Below are positions 16,553 through 25,184 of a stretch of DNA of 64,000 nucleotides, one piece after another. Both the position numbers and the translations under genes were made by a program. The DNA is from Lachnospiraceae bacterium. GTDB lineage: Bacteria; Bacillota; Clostridia; Lachnospirales; Lachnospiraceae. How positions within the stretch are numbered: the first letter of the stretch is position 1; every line of letters begins with the position of its first letter. The notes under the pieces were generated by a model. It did no database searches. It was not told the origin of the DNA and saw nothing but the letters and a program-made list of their open reading frames with translations. The DNA is taken from NCBI GenBank assembly GCA_015056815.1, contig SVFN01000004.1, positions 1 to 64,000 of the forward strand. The letters run 5' to 3'.

Positions 16553-16581
16553 TTGTTTTTAATCGGAATTTATATTATAAT
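16553..16581 (+). promoter_or_regulatory. Promoter of galK
   Basis: TTGTTT (16553-16558), 17-nt spacer, perfect TATAAT (16576-16581). ATGCGCAAAAG at 16527-16537 resembles the right half of the upstream LacI operator but lacks the CAACCG half. Confidence 0.6.
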
Positions 16582-16637
16582 CATAATATGTGAGCTTGGA
16601 ACCAGGTAACAGAGAATGGATAACGGAGGGCAACAGA

Positions 16638-17801
16638 ATGGTTGAAACAGTGAAGGCGAAATTTGCGGAAGTATTTGGAGAGGGAGACATAAATGTATAT
16701 TTTGCACCCGGACGTGTGAACATGATCGGCGAGCATACAGATTACAACGGCGGACATGTTTTTCCCTGTGCACTTACGATTGGCACCTATGCAGCAGTGC
16801 GTAAGAGAGAGGACAATAAGCTGCGCTTTTATTCCATGAACTTTGAGGATCTTGGTGTGATCGAGTCGGATCTGGAGGATCTAAAACCTTACAAAGAGGC
16901 GAACTGGACGAATTATCCCAAGGGTGTTATGTGGGCGTTTGCAGGACGCGGCATGAAGATGGACAAGGGACTGGATATTGTGATCAACGGTAACATTCCG
17001 AACGGATCAGGTCTTTCATCCTCAGCTTCCTTAGAGGTCCTGACCGGATTCCTGCTGAGAGATCTGTATGGATTTGATGTGACAAATCAGGATCTGGCAC
17101 TGATCGGTCAGTATTCCGAGAATAATTTCAACGGTATGAACTGTGGTATCATGGATCAGTTTGCTTCTGCTATGGGCAAGAAGGACAATGCGATCTTTCT
17201 GGATACGGCGGATCTTTCCTTTGAATATGCACCGCTCGTATTGCAGGGGGCGAAGATCATCGTGACCAACAGCAATGTGAAGCACAGTCTTGTGGATTCC
17301 GCTTATAATGACAGACGCAATGAGAGTAATGCGGCGCTTAAGGATCTGCAGACCGTGATCGATATCAACGGACTTGGCGATCTGTCCGAAAGCCAGTTTG
17401 AAGCACACAAGCATGTGATCAAATCTGAGGTGAGCCGTATGAGAGCGAAACATGCGGTTTATGAGAACCAGAGAACGATCCGCGCGGTTGAGGCTTTAAA
17501 ACAGAATGATATTGAGACCTTTGGCAAACTGATGAATGAGTCGCATATTTCCCTTCGTGATGATTATGAAGTTTCCTGTGAGGAGATTGATGTGCTGGTG
17601 GATGCAGCATGGAAAGTGGACGGCGTGATCGGTTCGCGTATCACAGGAGGCGGTTTTGGCGGATGTACCGTCAGCATTGTGAAAGATGAGGCAGTAGAGA
17701 GCTTTAAAGAGCAGGTTGGTAAGGTTTACGAAGAAAAGACCGGAAAGAAAGCAGATTTCTATGTGGTAGAGATCGGAGATGGCCCGAGCAAGCTGGCATA
17801 A
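16638..17801 (+). CDS. galK: Galactokinase
   Basis: GHMP-family kinase phosphorylating alpha-D-galactose to galactose-1-phosphate with ATP, the first step of the Leloir pathway. Start taken at 16638, with GGAGGG upstream, giving 387 aa, the family's usual length. The galactokinase signature GRVNMIGEHTDYNGG is near residues 26-40, the ATP loop PNGSGLSSSAS near 116-126, and the third GHMP motif GGGFGGCTV near 338-346. It lies between GH53 and galT and has its own promoter. Confidence 0.96.
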   Translation: MVETVKAKFAEVFGEGDINVYFAPGRVNMIGEHTDYNGGHVFPCALTIGTYAAVRKREDNKLRFYSMNFEDLGVIESDLEDLKPYKEANWTNYPKGVMWAFAGRGMKMDKGLDIVINGNIPNGSGLSSSASLEVLTGFLLRDLYGFDVTNQDLALIGQYSENNFNGMNCGIMDQFASAMGKKDNAIFLDTADLSFEYAPLVLQGAKIIVTNSNVKHSLVDSAYNDRRNESNAALKDLQTVIDINGLGDLSESQFEAHKHVIKSEVSRMRAKHAVYENQRTIRAVEALKQNDIETFGKLMNESHISLRDDYEVSCEEIDVLVDAAWKVDGVIGSRITGGGFGGCTVSIVKDEAVESFKEQVGKVYEEKTGKKADFYVVEIGDGPSKLA

Positions 17802-17834
17802 AAGCAAATAAGGATCACTGCAGGATTTTTACGG

Positions 17835-17862
17835 ATAGGAAATTGCGCTCGCAATTTCCTAT
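17835..17862. repeat. Perfect 12-bp hairpin between galK and galT
   Basis: ATAGGAAATTGC (17835-17846), loop GCTC, GCAATTTCCTAT (17851-17862). No T-run follows, so it is not a simple terminator; it may block 3'-to-5' decay and set different galK and galT levels. Confidence 0.65.
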
Positions 17863-17916
17863 TGTCACTTATCTGTGAGATATGAAAATTACAGTACAAA
17901 GAAGGAGGTTGAACCA

Positions 17917-19416
17917 ATGATTTATGAGTTGATTGATAAATTAGTAGCCTATGGTTTGAAAACGGGACTGGTTGAAAAGGAAGATAAGATTTATACGATC
18001 AATCGTCTGCTGGAATTATTCGGACTGGACGATTATGAAGCGACCGAGGCCGGAGCGGATGTGAAGGTGGAGGATTTGGAAGAGATCCTGTCCGGACTGA
18101 TGGATTATGCGTTTGAGAAGGGGATCATGGAGGAGAACAGTGTAGCTTACCGTGATCTGTTTGATACAAAGATCATGAGCACTCTGACAGCCAGACCGTC
18201 TGAGATCATCCGTAAATTTAAAGAACTTTACGAAAAGAGCCCGAAGGAAGCGACTGACTGGTACTATGATTTCAGTCAGAACACGGATTACATCAGAAGA
18301 TACCGTATTAAAAAGGATATGAAGTGGACTTCCGAGACAGAGTATGGTATATTGGACATCACGATCAATCTTTCTAAGCCGGAGAAGGATCCGAAGGCAA
18401 TCGCGGCAGCGAAGAACGCGAAGCAGAGCTCTTATCCCAAATGCCTGCTTTGTGTGGAGAATGAAGGATATGCAGGACGACTGAATCATCCGGCAAGACA
18501 GAATCATCGCATCATCCCGGTAACGATCAATGATTCGGCATGGGGCTTTCAGTACTCACCGTATGTGTATTATAATGAACATTGCATCGTGTTCAACTCA
18601 CAGCATGTTCCGATGAAGATCGAGCATGCGACATTCTGCAAACTGTTTGATTTTGTAAAGCAGTTCCCGCACTATTTTGTGGGATCCAATGCAGACCTGC
18701 CGATCGTAGGCGGTTCCATCTTGAGCCATGATCATTTCCAGGGCGGACATTATGAATTCGCAATGGCTAAGGCAGAAGTTGAGTCTGAATTTACGGTTAA
18801 GGGATATGAAGATGTGAAGGCTGGTATTGTGAAGTGGCCGATGAGTGTGATCCGTTTGCAGGCAGCCGATTCTGACCGGATTATCGCACTTGCGGATGTT
18901 ATCCTTGAGAAATGGCGCGGATATACTGACGAAGCGGCGTTTGTTTTTGCTGAGACAGATGGTGAACCACACAATACGATCACTCCGATCGCCAGAAAGC
19001 GCGGGGAGCTGTTTGAACTGGATCTGGTGCTTCGCAACAATATCACAACAGACGAGCATCCGTTAGGTGTTTATCATCCGCATGCACAACTGCACCATAT
19101 CAAAAAAGAAAATATCGGTTTGATCGAAGTTATGGGACTTGCAGTGCTTCCGTCCAGACTGAAAGATGAGCTGGCACAGCTTGCCGATGCGATCGTGGCA
19201 GGAAAAGATCTTCGCAGCGATGAAGTGCTTGCCAAGCATGCAGACTGGGTGGACGAATTCAAAACGAAATATGATGTGATTGATGCAGGCAATGTAACGG
19301 ATATCCTTCAGAAAGAAGTCGGTATCGTATTTATGCAGGTACTTGAGCATGCAGGTGTTTACAAGAGAGATGAGGCCGGGAAAGCAGCATTTAAGAGGTT
19401 TACGGATAGCTTATAG
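17917..19416 (+). CDS. galT: Galactose-1-phosphate uridylyltransferase, Firmicute (class II) type
   Basis: GalT exchanges UMP between UDP-glucose and galactose-1-phosphate, the second Leloir step. The ATG at 17917 follows AAGGAGG and gives 499 aa. This is the long GalT family of Firmicutes rather than the 350-aa enterobacterial HIT-type enzyme. Recognisable are PKCLLCVENEGYAGR (near residue 172), NHRIIPVTIND, the catalytic region GGSILSHDHFQGGHYEFAM (near 268-286) and the HPHAQLHHIKKENIGLIEVMG block (near 388-408). No galE is visible in this window. The ORF is intact. Confidence 0.95.
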   Translation: MIYELIDKLVAYGLKTGLVEKEDKIYTINRLLELFGLDDYEATEAGADVKVEDLEEILSGLMDYAFEKGIMEENSVAYRDLFDTKIMSTLTARPSEIIRKFKELYEKSPKEATDWYYDFSQNTDYIRRYRIKKDMKWTSETEYGILDITINLSKPEKDPKAIAAAKNAKQSSYPKCLLCVENEGYAGRLNHPARQNHRIIPVTINDSAWGFQYSPYVYYNEHCIVFNSQHVPMKIEHATFCKLFDFVKQFPHYFVGSNADLPIVGGSILSHDHFQGGHYEFAMAKAEVESEFTVKGYEDVKAGIVKWPMSVIRLQAADSDRIIALADVILEKWRGYTDEAAFVFAETDGEPHNTITPIARKRGELFELDLVLRNNITTDEHPLGVYHPHAQLHHIKKENIGLIEVMGLAVLPSRLKDELAQLADAIVAGKDLRSDEVLAKHADWVDEFKTKYDVIDAGNVTDILQKEVGIVFMQVLEHAGVYKRDEAGKAAFKRFTDSL

Positions 19417-19533
19417 GAAGAAACGCGAGTATAGAAAATGATACTTTCCGATGATCTTAAAGATTAATTGGTTGTTTTTACATATTTTTTGAAAAAAAAT
19501 CAAAAAGGGTGTTTTTTTATAAAGAAAATATGT

Positions 19534-19539
19534 TATACT
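19534..19539 (+). promoter_or_regulatory. Candidate -10 element for the SHOCT-like gene
   Basis: TATACT with TGT just upstream (extended -10). The -35 region is only T-rich. Confidence 0.4.
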
Positions 19540-19580
19540 GAATTGGGGAAATTAATTAGTAGTGATTTAGGAGAGTTATT

Positions 19581-20108
19581 ATGGCTCAGTTAGATTATAA
19601 TCAGACACAGGAATATTATGGCGAGTATAAGCAGGGGTTTTTTGGTGCTACTGAGCAGATTTTTGTGTGCTTTTCGGCTAAGACTGTGTCCGGTCGGGGA
19701 TTGGTTTTGGATAACTTTGCCCAGAGATTTGATGTTGTAGACTTCGAATATCAGTTAAAAGATGTGATAGATGTCGTGGCAGGTACGATTTCCAAGAAGG
19801 CGTGTACCGTTCTGAAAGTAACTGATGCTTCCAGTGATTCGGTATATCTTCCTGGACTGAATGTTATGCCTCCTATGATCAAGAATACCTTTACGAAGTT
19901 TAAAGAGCTTGCGATGGAGATGGAAGCCGAGAATTTTAAGAAGGAAGCTTTTTCGTTGGAAAAATCATCTGCGAATCTTACTTTGGAGGAAGAGATGGCA
20001 GAGTTTAAACAAAAAGTCGACCGGCTTAAGATGATGAGGGATAACGGAGTGTTATCACCTCTTGAGTATCAGGAATTAAAGACAAAATTAATGGATCTGT
20101 ATAATTAA
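19581..20108 (+). CDS. SHOCT-like domain protein of unknown function
   Basis: A 175-aa soluble protein. Residues about 10-110 are beta-rich and could be a PH-like domain. The C-terminal 40 residues (EFKQKVDRLKMMRDNGVLSP, then LEYQELKTKLMDLYN) match the short SHOCT-type helix pair often found at the ends of oligomeric proteins. A long charged helix precedes it (about 115-140). The gene is monocistronic: GGAG ribosome site, a terminator at 20115-20143. Function unknown. Confidence 0.7.
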   Translation: MAQLDYNQTQEYYGEYKQGFFGATEQIFVCFSAKTVSGRGLVLDNFAQRFDVVDFEYQLKDVIDVVAGTISKKACTVLKVTDASSDSVYLPGLNVMPPMIKNTFTKFKELAMEMEAENFKKEAFSLEKSSANLTLEEEMAEFKQKVDRLKMMRDNGVLSPLEYQELKTKLMDLYN

Positions 20109-20114
20109 ATGACA

Positions 20115-20143
20115 GGAGCCGACTTAGGTCGGCTCCTTTGTTG
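20115..20143 (+). terminator. Terminator of the SHOCT-like gene
   Basis: Perfect 9-bp stem GGAGCCGAC/GTCGGCTCC, loop TTAG, then TTTGTT. Confidence 0.85.
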
Positions 20144-20258
20144 CATTACAGGCGGTTACGTCCGGGCTACGGTAATAGAATAAAAATTCCGGCCGGGAGA
20201 ATGTGCGCAAATATGGCTGACATGCCGATGCTTTTCGCAGAGCGATTTGGAGAAAGAT

Positions 20259-21347
20259 ATGAAAGAGATCACTAAGAATAAAGCACGAAAAAGGAAAAAG
20301 AGCAGAGTGATGATCATAGCATTTTTGCTCCATCTGCTTTTGAACGTCGGCTGTGCGAAAAACGATAGTATAGCAGAGACAGGAAAAGATGCGCAGAGTA
20401 CTTTGCCCAAGGAGCAGACGGTGACGGACTGGACGAAAGAAAAAGAGAGTCCGGGTAAAAGCGAGATGCTTCCGGAAGAAGGCACTCTGACAGGGAAAAC
20501 GATAGGAATCTGCATGCCTGAGACTGAACAGGAAAGATGGCAGGAAGATGCTAAGCAGATTAAAATGCGGTTGGAAGATAAAGGCTGCAAAGTGATGACG
20601 GAATTTGCAGAAAATGCCGAGAAACAGAAGGATCAGATTGAAACTATGCTCGTAAAAAAGGCACAGCTTCTGATCATAGCACCAATCGAGAGCGATGGTC
20701 TTGCAGAAGTATTAAACAAGGCGGCGGATCAGGGGATTTCTGTGATTTCTTATGATGAAGTGATCATGGATACCGATGCGGTGGACTATTATGTCATGTT
20801 CAACCATTACCAGGCAGGGAGAATGCAGGGGGCATATATTGCGGAGCAGTTTCCGATAGCTGACGGGCAAAGAAGGGCAACGCAGAATATGACGGTGCAG
20901 GTCTTGACGGAAAGAGAAAACAGTCTGTCTGCAAAGGCAATGTATCAGGGACTGGAAGATGAACTGCTTCTTTCTTTGGAAGAAACGAAGATCCTGCTCA
21001 CACAAAACGGTGAAGGTATGGATGCACCGGTTAAAGTCAGACAGAGTCAGTGTCAGGAGAGTCAGGAGAGAGAGGCGGAAACTTTGTTGCAGGTGGGGCT
21101 GTGCAGACAGAATCACCAAAGGCCGGCAACGGATAGCGAAGACATGGTGGTTTATCAGGATACAGCCAATGAGGCTCTTGCAGTATCGATTGTTGCTGAA
21201 ACAATGCTTATGGATCAGAACATTGAGAAGGCGGTAAAAGCACTGCAGGATCAGAAATTTGAATGCTTTTACAATACCCAAAGCTATGATAACGGTACCG
21301 GGATCATACCGGGGTTTCTGATCTCGTCAGAGCCACTCAAGGATTGA
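20259..21347 (+). CDS. Orphan lipoprotein related to sugar-binding proteins
   Basis: A 362-aa predicted lipoprotein: basic N-terminus, hydrophobic core and lipobox LNVGC with the modified Cys at residue 32. Residues about 95-200 resemble the N-terminal lobe of ribose/xylose/ChvE-type binding proteins: GICMPETEQERWQEDAK, LLIIAPIESDGLAEVLNKA, VDYYVMFNHYQAGRMQGAYI. The second half is poor in the expected motifs and Gln/Glu-rich, so it is degenerate or adapted. No permease or ATPase gene is near, so transport is unlikely; sensing is possible. The start at 20259 has GGAG 6 nt upstream; TTG at 20247 is less likely. Confidence 0.7.
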   Translation: MKEITKNKARKRKKSRVMIIAFLLHLLLNVGCAKNDSIAETGKDAQSTLPKEQTVTDWTKEKESPGKSEMLPEEGTLTGKTIGICMPETEQERWQEDAKQIKMRLEDKGCKVMTEFAENAEKQKDQIETMLVKKAQLLIIAPIESDGLAEVLNKAADQGISVISYDEVIMDTDAVDYYVMFNHYQAGRMQGAYIAEQFPIADGQRRATQNMTVQVLTERENSLSAKAMYQGLEDELLLSLEETKILLTQNGEGMDAPVKVRQSQCQESQEREAETLLQVGLCRQNHQRPATDSEDMVVYQDTANEALAVSIVAETMLMDQNIEKAVKALQDQKFECFYNTQSYDNGTGIIPGFLISSEPLKD

Positions 21348-21372
21348 CGGAAAAGTGATCACAATATATAAT
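21344..21372 (+). promoter_or_regulatory. Near-consensus promoter for the O-acylation genes
   Basis: TTGACG (21344-21349), exact 17-nt spacer, perfect TATAAT (21367-21372). It begins at the stop codon of the lipoprotein gene, so the acyltransferase pair has its own transcription unit. Confidence 0.85.
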
Positions 21373-21411
21373 GTGACTGATTACTATTATTAGAAACGGA
21401 AACTACCCAAA

Positions 21412-22893
21412 ATGCTTTTTAATTCAGTCGATTATCTTTTGTTTTTTCCAATCGTAGTATTGAGCTACTTTATATTTCCGCAGAAACTGCGCAATCTCTG
21501 GCTTTTGATCGTGAGTTATTTTTTTTATATGAACTGGAACGCGAAATATGCACTTTTATTGGCCGGTTCCACGATCATAACCTATCTTTCCGCTCTTTTG
21601 ATCGGCCGCTGCAGAGAAAAGGGGAAAGAAACAGGGGCAAAATGGTCTGTTTTTGTATGTCTGTTTTTCAATCTTGGATTATTATTCTATTTTAAATATA
21701 CCAATTTTTTAATAGAAAATCTGAACAAGGTTTTTTCGGTGTTGCACATCGGAACGCAGATAACAGCATTCGATATTCTGCTTCCGGTGGGGATTTCTTT
21801 TTACATCTTTCAGGCATTGGGATATACCATTGATGTATACAGAGGAAAGGTGAAAGCTACCAGGAATCTGCTTAGATATGCCTTGTTCGTATCCTTTTTT
21901 CCGCAGCTTGTGGCGGGTCCGATCGAGCGGAGTGCCAATCTTTTGCCGCAGTTTGATGAAAAACATACCTTTGATGTCGAGCGGATACGAAGAGGACTTC
22001 TACAGATACTTTGGGGACTCTTTATGAAGATCGTGATCGCCGACCGGATTGCGCAGCCTGTTAATATGATCTATGAGAATTTTACTGCTTACAGTGGCGT
22101 TGAGATCATTCTGGCTACGGTTCTGTTTGCCTTTCAGATCTATTGCGACTTTGGAGGTTATTCCAATATTGCGATCGGAAGTGCGAAGGTACTCGGGTTT
22201 CGTCTGATGGAGAATTTTGACAGTCCCTATATGGCGGCGAGCATTACTGATTTCTGGCGCAGATGGCATAAATCCCTGACCGGCTGGTTTACGGATTATC
22301 TGTATATTTCCCTTGGCGGCAACCGGAAAGGAAAGGTTCGTACTTATATAAATAATTTGTTTGTTTTTCTGATCAGCGGACTCTGGCATGGTGCTGACTG
22401 GACTTATATTGCATGGGGCGGGCTTAACGGTCTTTATCTGATCGCAGAGAAATCTACCGGCGAGCTTCGCCAAAATATCAGACAGAAGTTAAAAGTGGAT
22501 GAGACGAGCTTTGGATACAGACTCTGGCAGCGACTTGTCACTTTTTTCTGGGTGGATCTTTCCTGGCTGTTTTTTCGTGCGACAGGGTTGAAGATCGCTT
22601 TTATGATGTTAAAACAGATTGTGACACAGCTGCAGCTGCATAAACTGTTTGGCTGGGTGGTCTATAATATCGGTCTGGACACGCAGACACTGCTGGCTGT
22701 ATTTCTGGCACTGATCCTGTTGTTTGTGGTAGATCTTATGAAATACCGCGGACAGGATATGATCGAATTCGTACTAAAACAGGGAGCCCTGTTTCGATGG
22801 TGCGTTTATCTTGGACTTCTGGGGTTTCTACTGATCTACGGAGTTTACGGACATACTTATGCCCAGACGGAATTTATTTATTTCCAGTTTTGA
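21412..22893 (+). CDS. MBOAT-family membrane O-acyltransferase
   Basis: A 493-aa polytopic protein of the AlgI/DltB/PatA group, which moves an acetyl (or D-alanyl) group across the membrane for transfer onto an extracellular polymer. The start MLFNSVDYLLFFPIVVLSYFIFP, the FVSFFPQLVAGPIERS block and the SITDFWRRWHKSLTGW block are diagnostic; the catalytic His is H326 in SGLWHGADWTYIAWGG. No good Shine-Dalgarno is seen ahead of the ATG despite a very strong promoter. The SGNH-like gene that follows is the expected partner. Target polymer unknown: exopolysaccharide, teichoic acid or peptidoglycan. Confidence 0.93.
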   Translation: MLFNSVDYLLFFPIVVLSYFIFPQKLRNLWLLIVSYFFYMNWNAKYALLLAGSTIITYLSALLIGRCREKGKETGAKWSVFVCLFFNLGLLFYFKYTNFLIENLNKVFSVLHIGTQITAFDILLPVGISFYIFQALGYTIDVYRGKVKATRNLLRYALFVSFFPQLVAGPIERSANLLPQFDEKHTFDVERIRRGLLQILWGLFMKIVIADRIAQPVNMIYENFTAYSGVEIILATVLFAFQIYCDFGGYSNIAIGSAKVLGFRLMENFDSPYMAASITDFWRRWHKSLTGWFTDYLYISLGGNRKGKVRTYINNLFVFLISGLWHGADWTYIAWGGLNGLYLIAEKSTGELRQNIRQKLKVDETSFGYRLWQRLVTFFWVDLSWLFFRATGLKIAFMMLKQIVTQLQLHKLFGWVVYNIGLDTQTLLAVFLALILLFVVDLMKYRGQDMIEFVLKQGALFRWCVYLGLLGFLLIYGVYGHTYAQTEFIYFQF

Positions 22894-22961
22894 CGGGAAA
22901 GGTGCCTGGAGAACGGGAGTAAAGATGTCTTGTGCAGTCCGGGAGAATGAGGAGGATCTAT

Positions 22962-23894
22962 TTGAAAGAAAAATTCTTGTTTTTCATAAAGTTAATAATA
23001 GTGACCGTTTTGGTGTCCGTGTTTGCCTTTGCGGTGGTAATGCCCCAGTACACAGGGAACTATCAGGCAAGCATGGTGGACAAGGTGGCGAGACTGCAAA
23101 GTATGGAAGGCAGAAAGATTGTGCTTTTGGGGAATTCCAATCTGGCATTTGGTATGAATTCCGGGATGGTGGAAGAGGCTTTTGGCGTGCAGACAGTCAA
23201 CATGGGACTGCATGGGGGAGTAGGAAATGCGTTCAATGAATCGGTGGCCAGATTAAATGTTGAGGAAGGCGATATCTACGTGATCTTTCACGATAATTAT
23301 ACGGATAATGACACGATTAAAAATCCTGAGCTTGCCTGGATCACGATCGAGAATCATTTCGGAATGTGGAGACTTCTGCGCCCGAAGGATATTCTTCCCA
23401 TGGCGCGGGCATTCCCCACATATCTGCACAAATGTATCGACATGTGGGCTTCACAGACCGGCAATGCCGAGGAGACAAATGCTTACAGACGCAGCGCATT
23501 TAACGAGAGGGGAGATAATTTTTATCCGCGTCCTAAGACACAGGGGGGGATTGATTTTTCAAAGGTTACAGTCAACCCGGTATCGGAGAAAGCGGCAGTA
23601 CGGATCAATCAGCTGAATACTTATCTGACGAAGCGGGGAGCCCTTCTTTTAGTGGCAGGATATCCGATCGCAGAGTGTGAGACTACACCATCGCGTGAAG
23701 CATATGCAGCATTTGAGGAAGATTTAAAAGAAAAACTGGATTGTCCGGTGATTTCGGATTATAATGAGTATCGTATGGCGTCAGATTATTTTTATGACAG
23801 TTATCTTCATATGACTGATGCCGGGGTGACGCTTCGTACGAATCTGTTTATACAGGATCTGAAACAGTATCTGCAAAAACAGGAGTCAGAATAA
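22962..23894 (+). CDS. SGNH-like membrane-anchored partner of the MBOAT protein
   Basis: A 310-aa protein with an N-terminal membrane anchor (residues about 6-27) and a DltD/AlgJ-like extracellular domain: IVLLGNSNLAFG (Ser59 as candidate nucleophile) and DSYLHMTDAG near the C-terminus with the Asp-x-x-His-type pair. In these systems the MBOAT supplies the acyl group and the SGNH protein completes transfer onto the polymer. Start: a TTG at 22962 with AGGAGG 6 nt upstream is the best; ATG at 22947 would place the ribosome site inside the coding region. The gene starts 68 nt after the MBOAT stop. Confidence 0.82.
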   Translation: MKEKFLFFIKLIIVTVLVSVFAFAVVMPQYTGNYQASMVDKVARLQSMEGRKIVLLGNSNLAFGMNSGMVEEAFGVQTVNMGLHGGVGNAFNESVARLNVEEGDIYVIFHDNYTDNDTIKNPELAWITIENHFGMWRLLRPKDILPMARAFPTYLHKCIDMWASQTGNAEETNAYRRSAFNERGDNFYPRPKTQGGIDFSKVTVNPVSEKAAVRINQLNTYLTKRGALLLVAGYPIAECETTPSREAYAAFEEDLKEKLDCPVISDYNEYRMASDYFYDSYLHMTDAGVTLRTNLFIQDLKQYLQKQESE

Positions 23895-23959
23895 AGCAAG
23901 AGTGAAAAAACGGACAAAATGATGCCGGAATACAGAAATGAAAACAGGAGGATTTTAAG

Positions 23960-25150
23960 ATGGTAGTAGAGAAGTTCAGACAGATGCTTTCTAACAAGTC
24001 AGTGATCAGGGAGATCTCAGTGGCAGCAGTGGCGAGGGGAAAGGAGATCGGCTATGATAATATGTTTGATTACAGTTTGGGCAATCCTTCCGTTCCGGTA
24101 CCCGACAGGTTTAATGAAGTCGTAAAACAACTGCTGGACACAATGGATCCGCTGACGCTTCATGGCTACAGTGAGAGTCACGGTATTGCAGAGGTGCGTG
24201 ACAAGGTGGCGGAGTCTTTGGAGAAACGGTTCGGTCTTCCTTATAAAAGAGATAATATTTTCATGACATCCGGTGCGGCGGGAGCTATGGCTCATGCGGT
24301 GCGTGCGGTGTGCAATATCGGCAGCGAGGTGCTGACATTTGCCCCGTATTTCCCTGAATACAATCATTATATCAATGAGACGGGTGCGGTCTTAAAAGTT
24401 GTTCCGGCGGATACGACGTCTTTCCAGATCAATTTCGAAGAATTCGAGAAGATGTTAAATCCGAAGACAGAGGCGGTACTGATCAATACCCCCAATAATC
24501 CGTCCGGAATCGTCTATTCCACAGAAACGATCAAAAAAATGTCGGATATCCTTACAAAGAAAAGTGAGGAATTCGGACATGAAATCTATATTATTTCCGA
24601 TGAACCGTATCGGGAGATCGTATTTACCGGAGTGGATGCACCGGTAGTATCGCAATTTTATGATAATACGATCATCTGCTATTCGTTCAGCAAATCGCTG
24701 TCCCTTCCGGGTGAGCGTATCGGCTATGTGGCAGTCAGCCCGAATTGCAAGGATGCGGAGACGATCATACACATGTGTACACAGATTTCGAGGGGAATCG
24801 GACATAACTGCCCGTCCAGCCTCATACAATTGGCAGTAGCCGAAATGCTTTATGATACAGCGGATCTGTCTGTTTATGAAACAAATATGAATCTGTTGTA
24901 CGATGAACTGACGCGTCTCGGTTTTGAAGTAGTTAAACCGGGTGGAACTTTCTATATCTTCCCGAAGGCGCTCGAAGAAGATGCCAATGAATTCTGCAAG
25001 AAGGCATTAAAGTATGATCTGGCGCTTGTGCCGGGTGACAGCTTCGGATGCCCCGGATTTTTCCGGATCGCGTATTGTGTGAAAACCGACAAGGTGGAGC
25101 GTTCCCTGGAGGCGTTCCGCAAGCTTGCGAAGGAATACGGAAGACAGTAA
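23960..25150 (+). CDS. PLP-dependent aminotransferase, class I/II
   Basis: A 396-aa fold-type I aminotransferase. The PLP lysine is K245 in CYSFSKSLSLPGERIGY, and the INTPNNPSGIVYS and SDEPYREIVF blocks are typical of the aspartate-aminotransferase superfamily, subgroup as in Lachnospiraceae 'pyridoxal phosphate-dependent aminotransferases'. An Arg in FFRIAYCV should bind the substrate carboxylate. AACAGGAGG precedes the ATG. Amino-acid specificity cannot be told. It lies between two envelope-acylation genes, perhaps by chance, in one run of same-strand genes. Confidence 0.92.
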   Translation: MVVEKFRQMLSNKSVIREISVAAVARGKEIGYDNMFDYSLGNPSVPVPDRFNEVVKQLLDTMDPLTLHGYSESHGIAEVRDKVAESLEKRFGLPYKRDNIFMTSGAAGAMAHAVRAVCNIGSEVLTFAPYFPEYNHYINETGAVLKVVPADTTSFQINFEEFEKMLNPKTEAVLINTPNNPSGIVYSTETIKKMSDILTKKSEEFGHEIYIISDEPYREIVFTGVDAPVVSQFYDNTIICYSFSKSLSLPGERIGYVAVSPNCKDAETIIHMCTQISRGIGHNCPSSLIQLAVAEMLYDTADLSVYETNMNLLYDELTRLGFEVVKPGGTFYIFPKALEEDANEFCKKALKYDLALVPGDSFGCPGFFRIAYCVKTDKVERSLEAFRKLAKEYGRQ

Positions 25151-25184
25151 GAGCGTTGTTTGGTGAGAAAGGTGTAAGGCAGTT

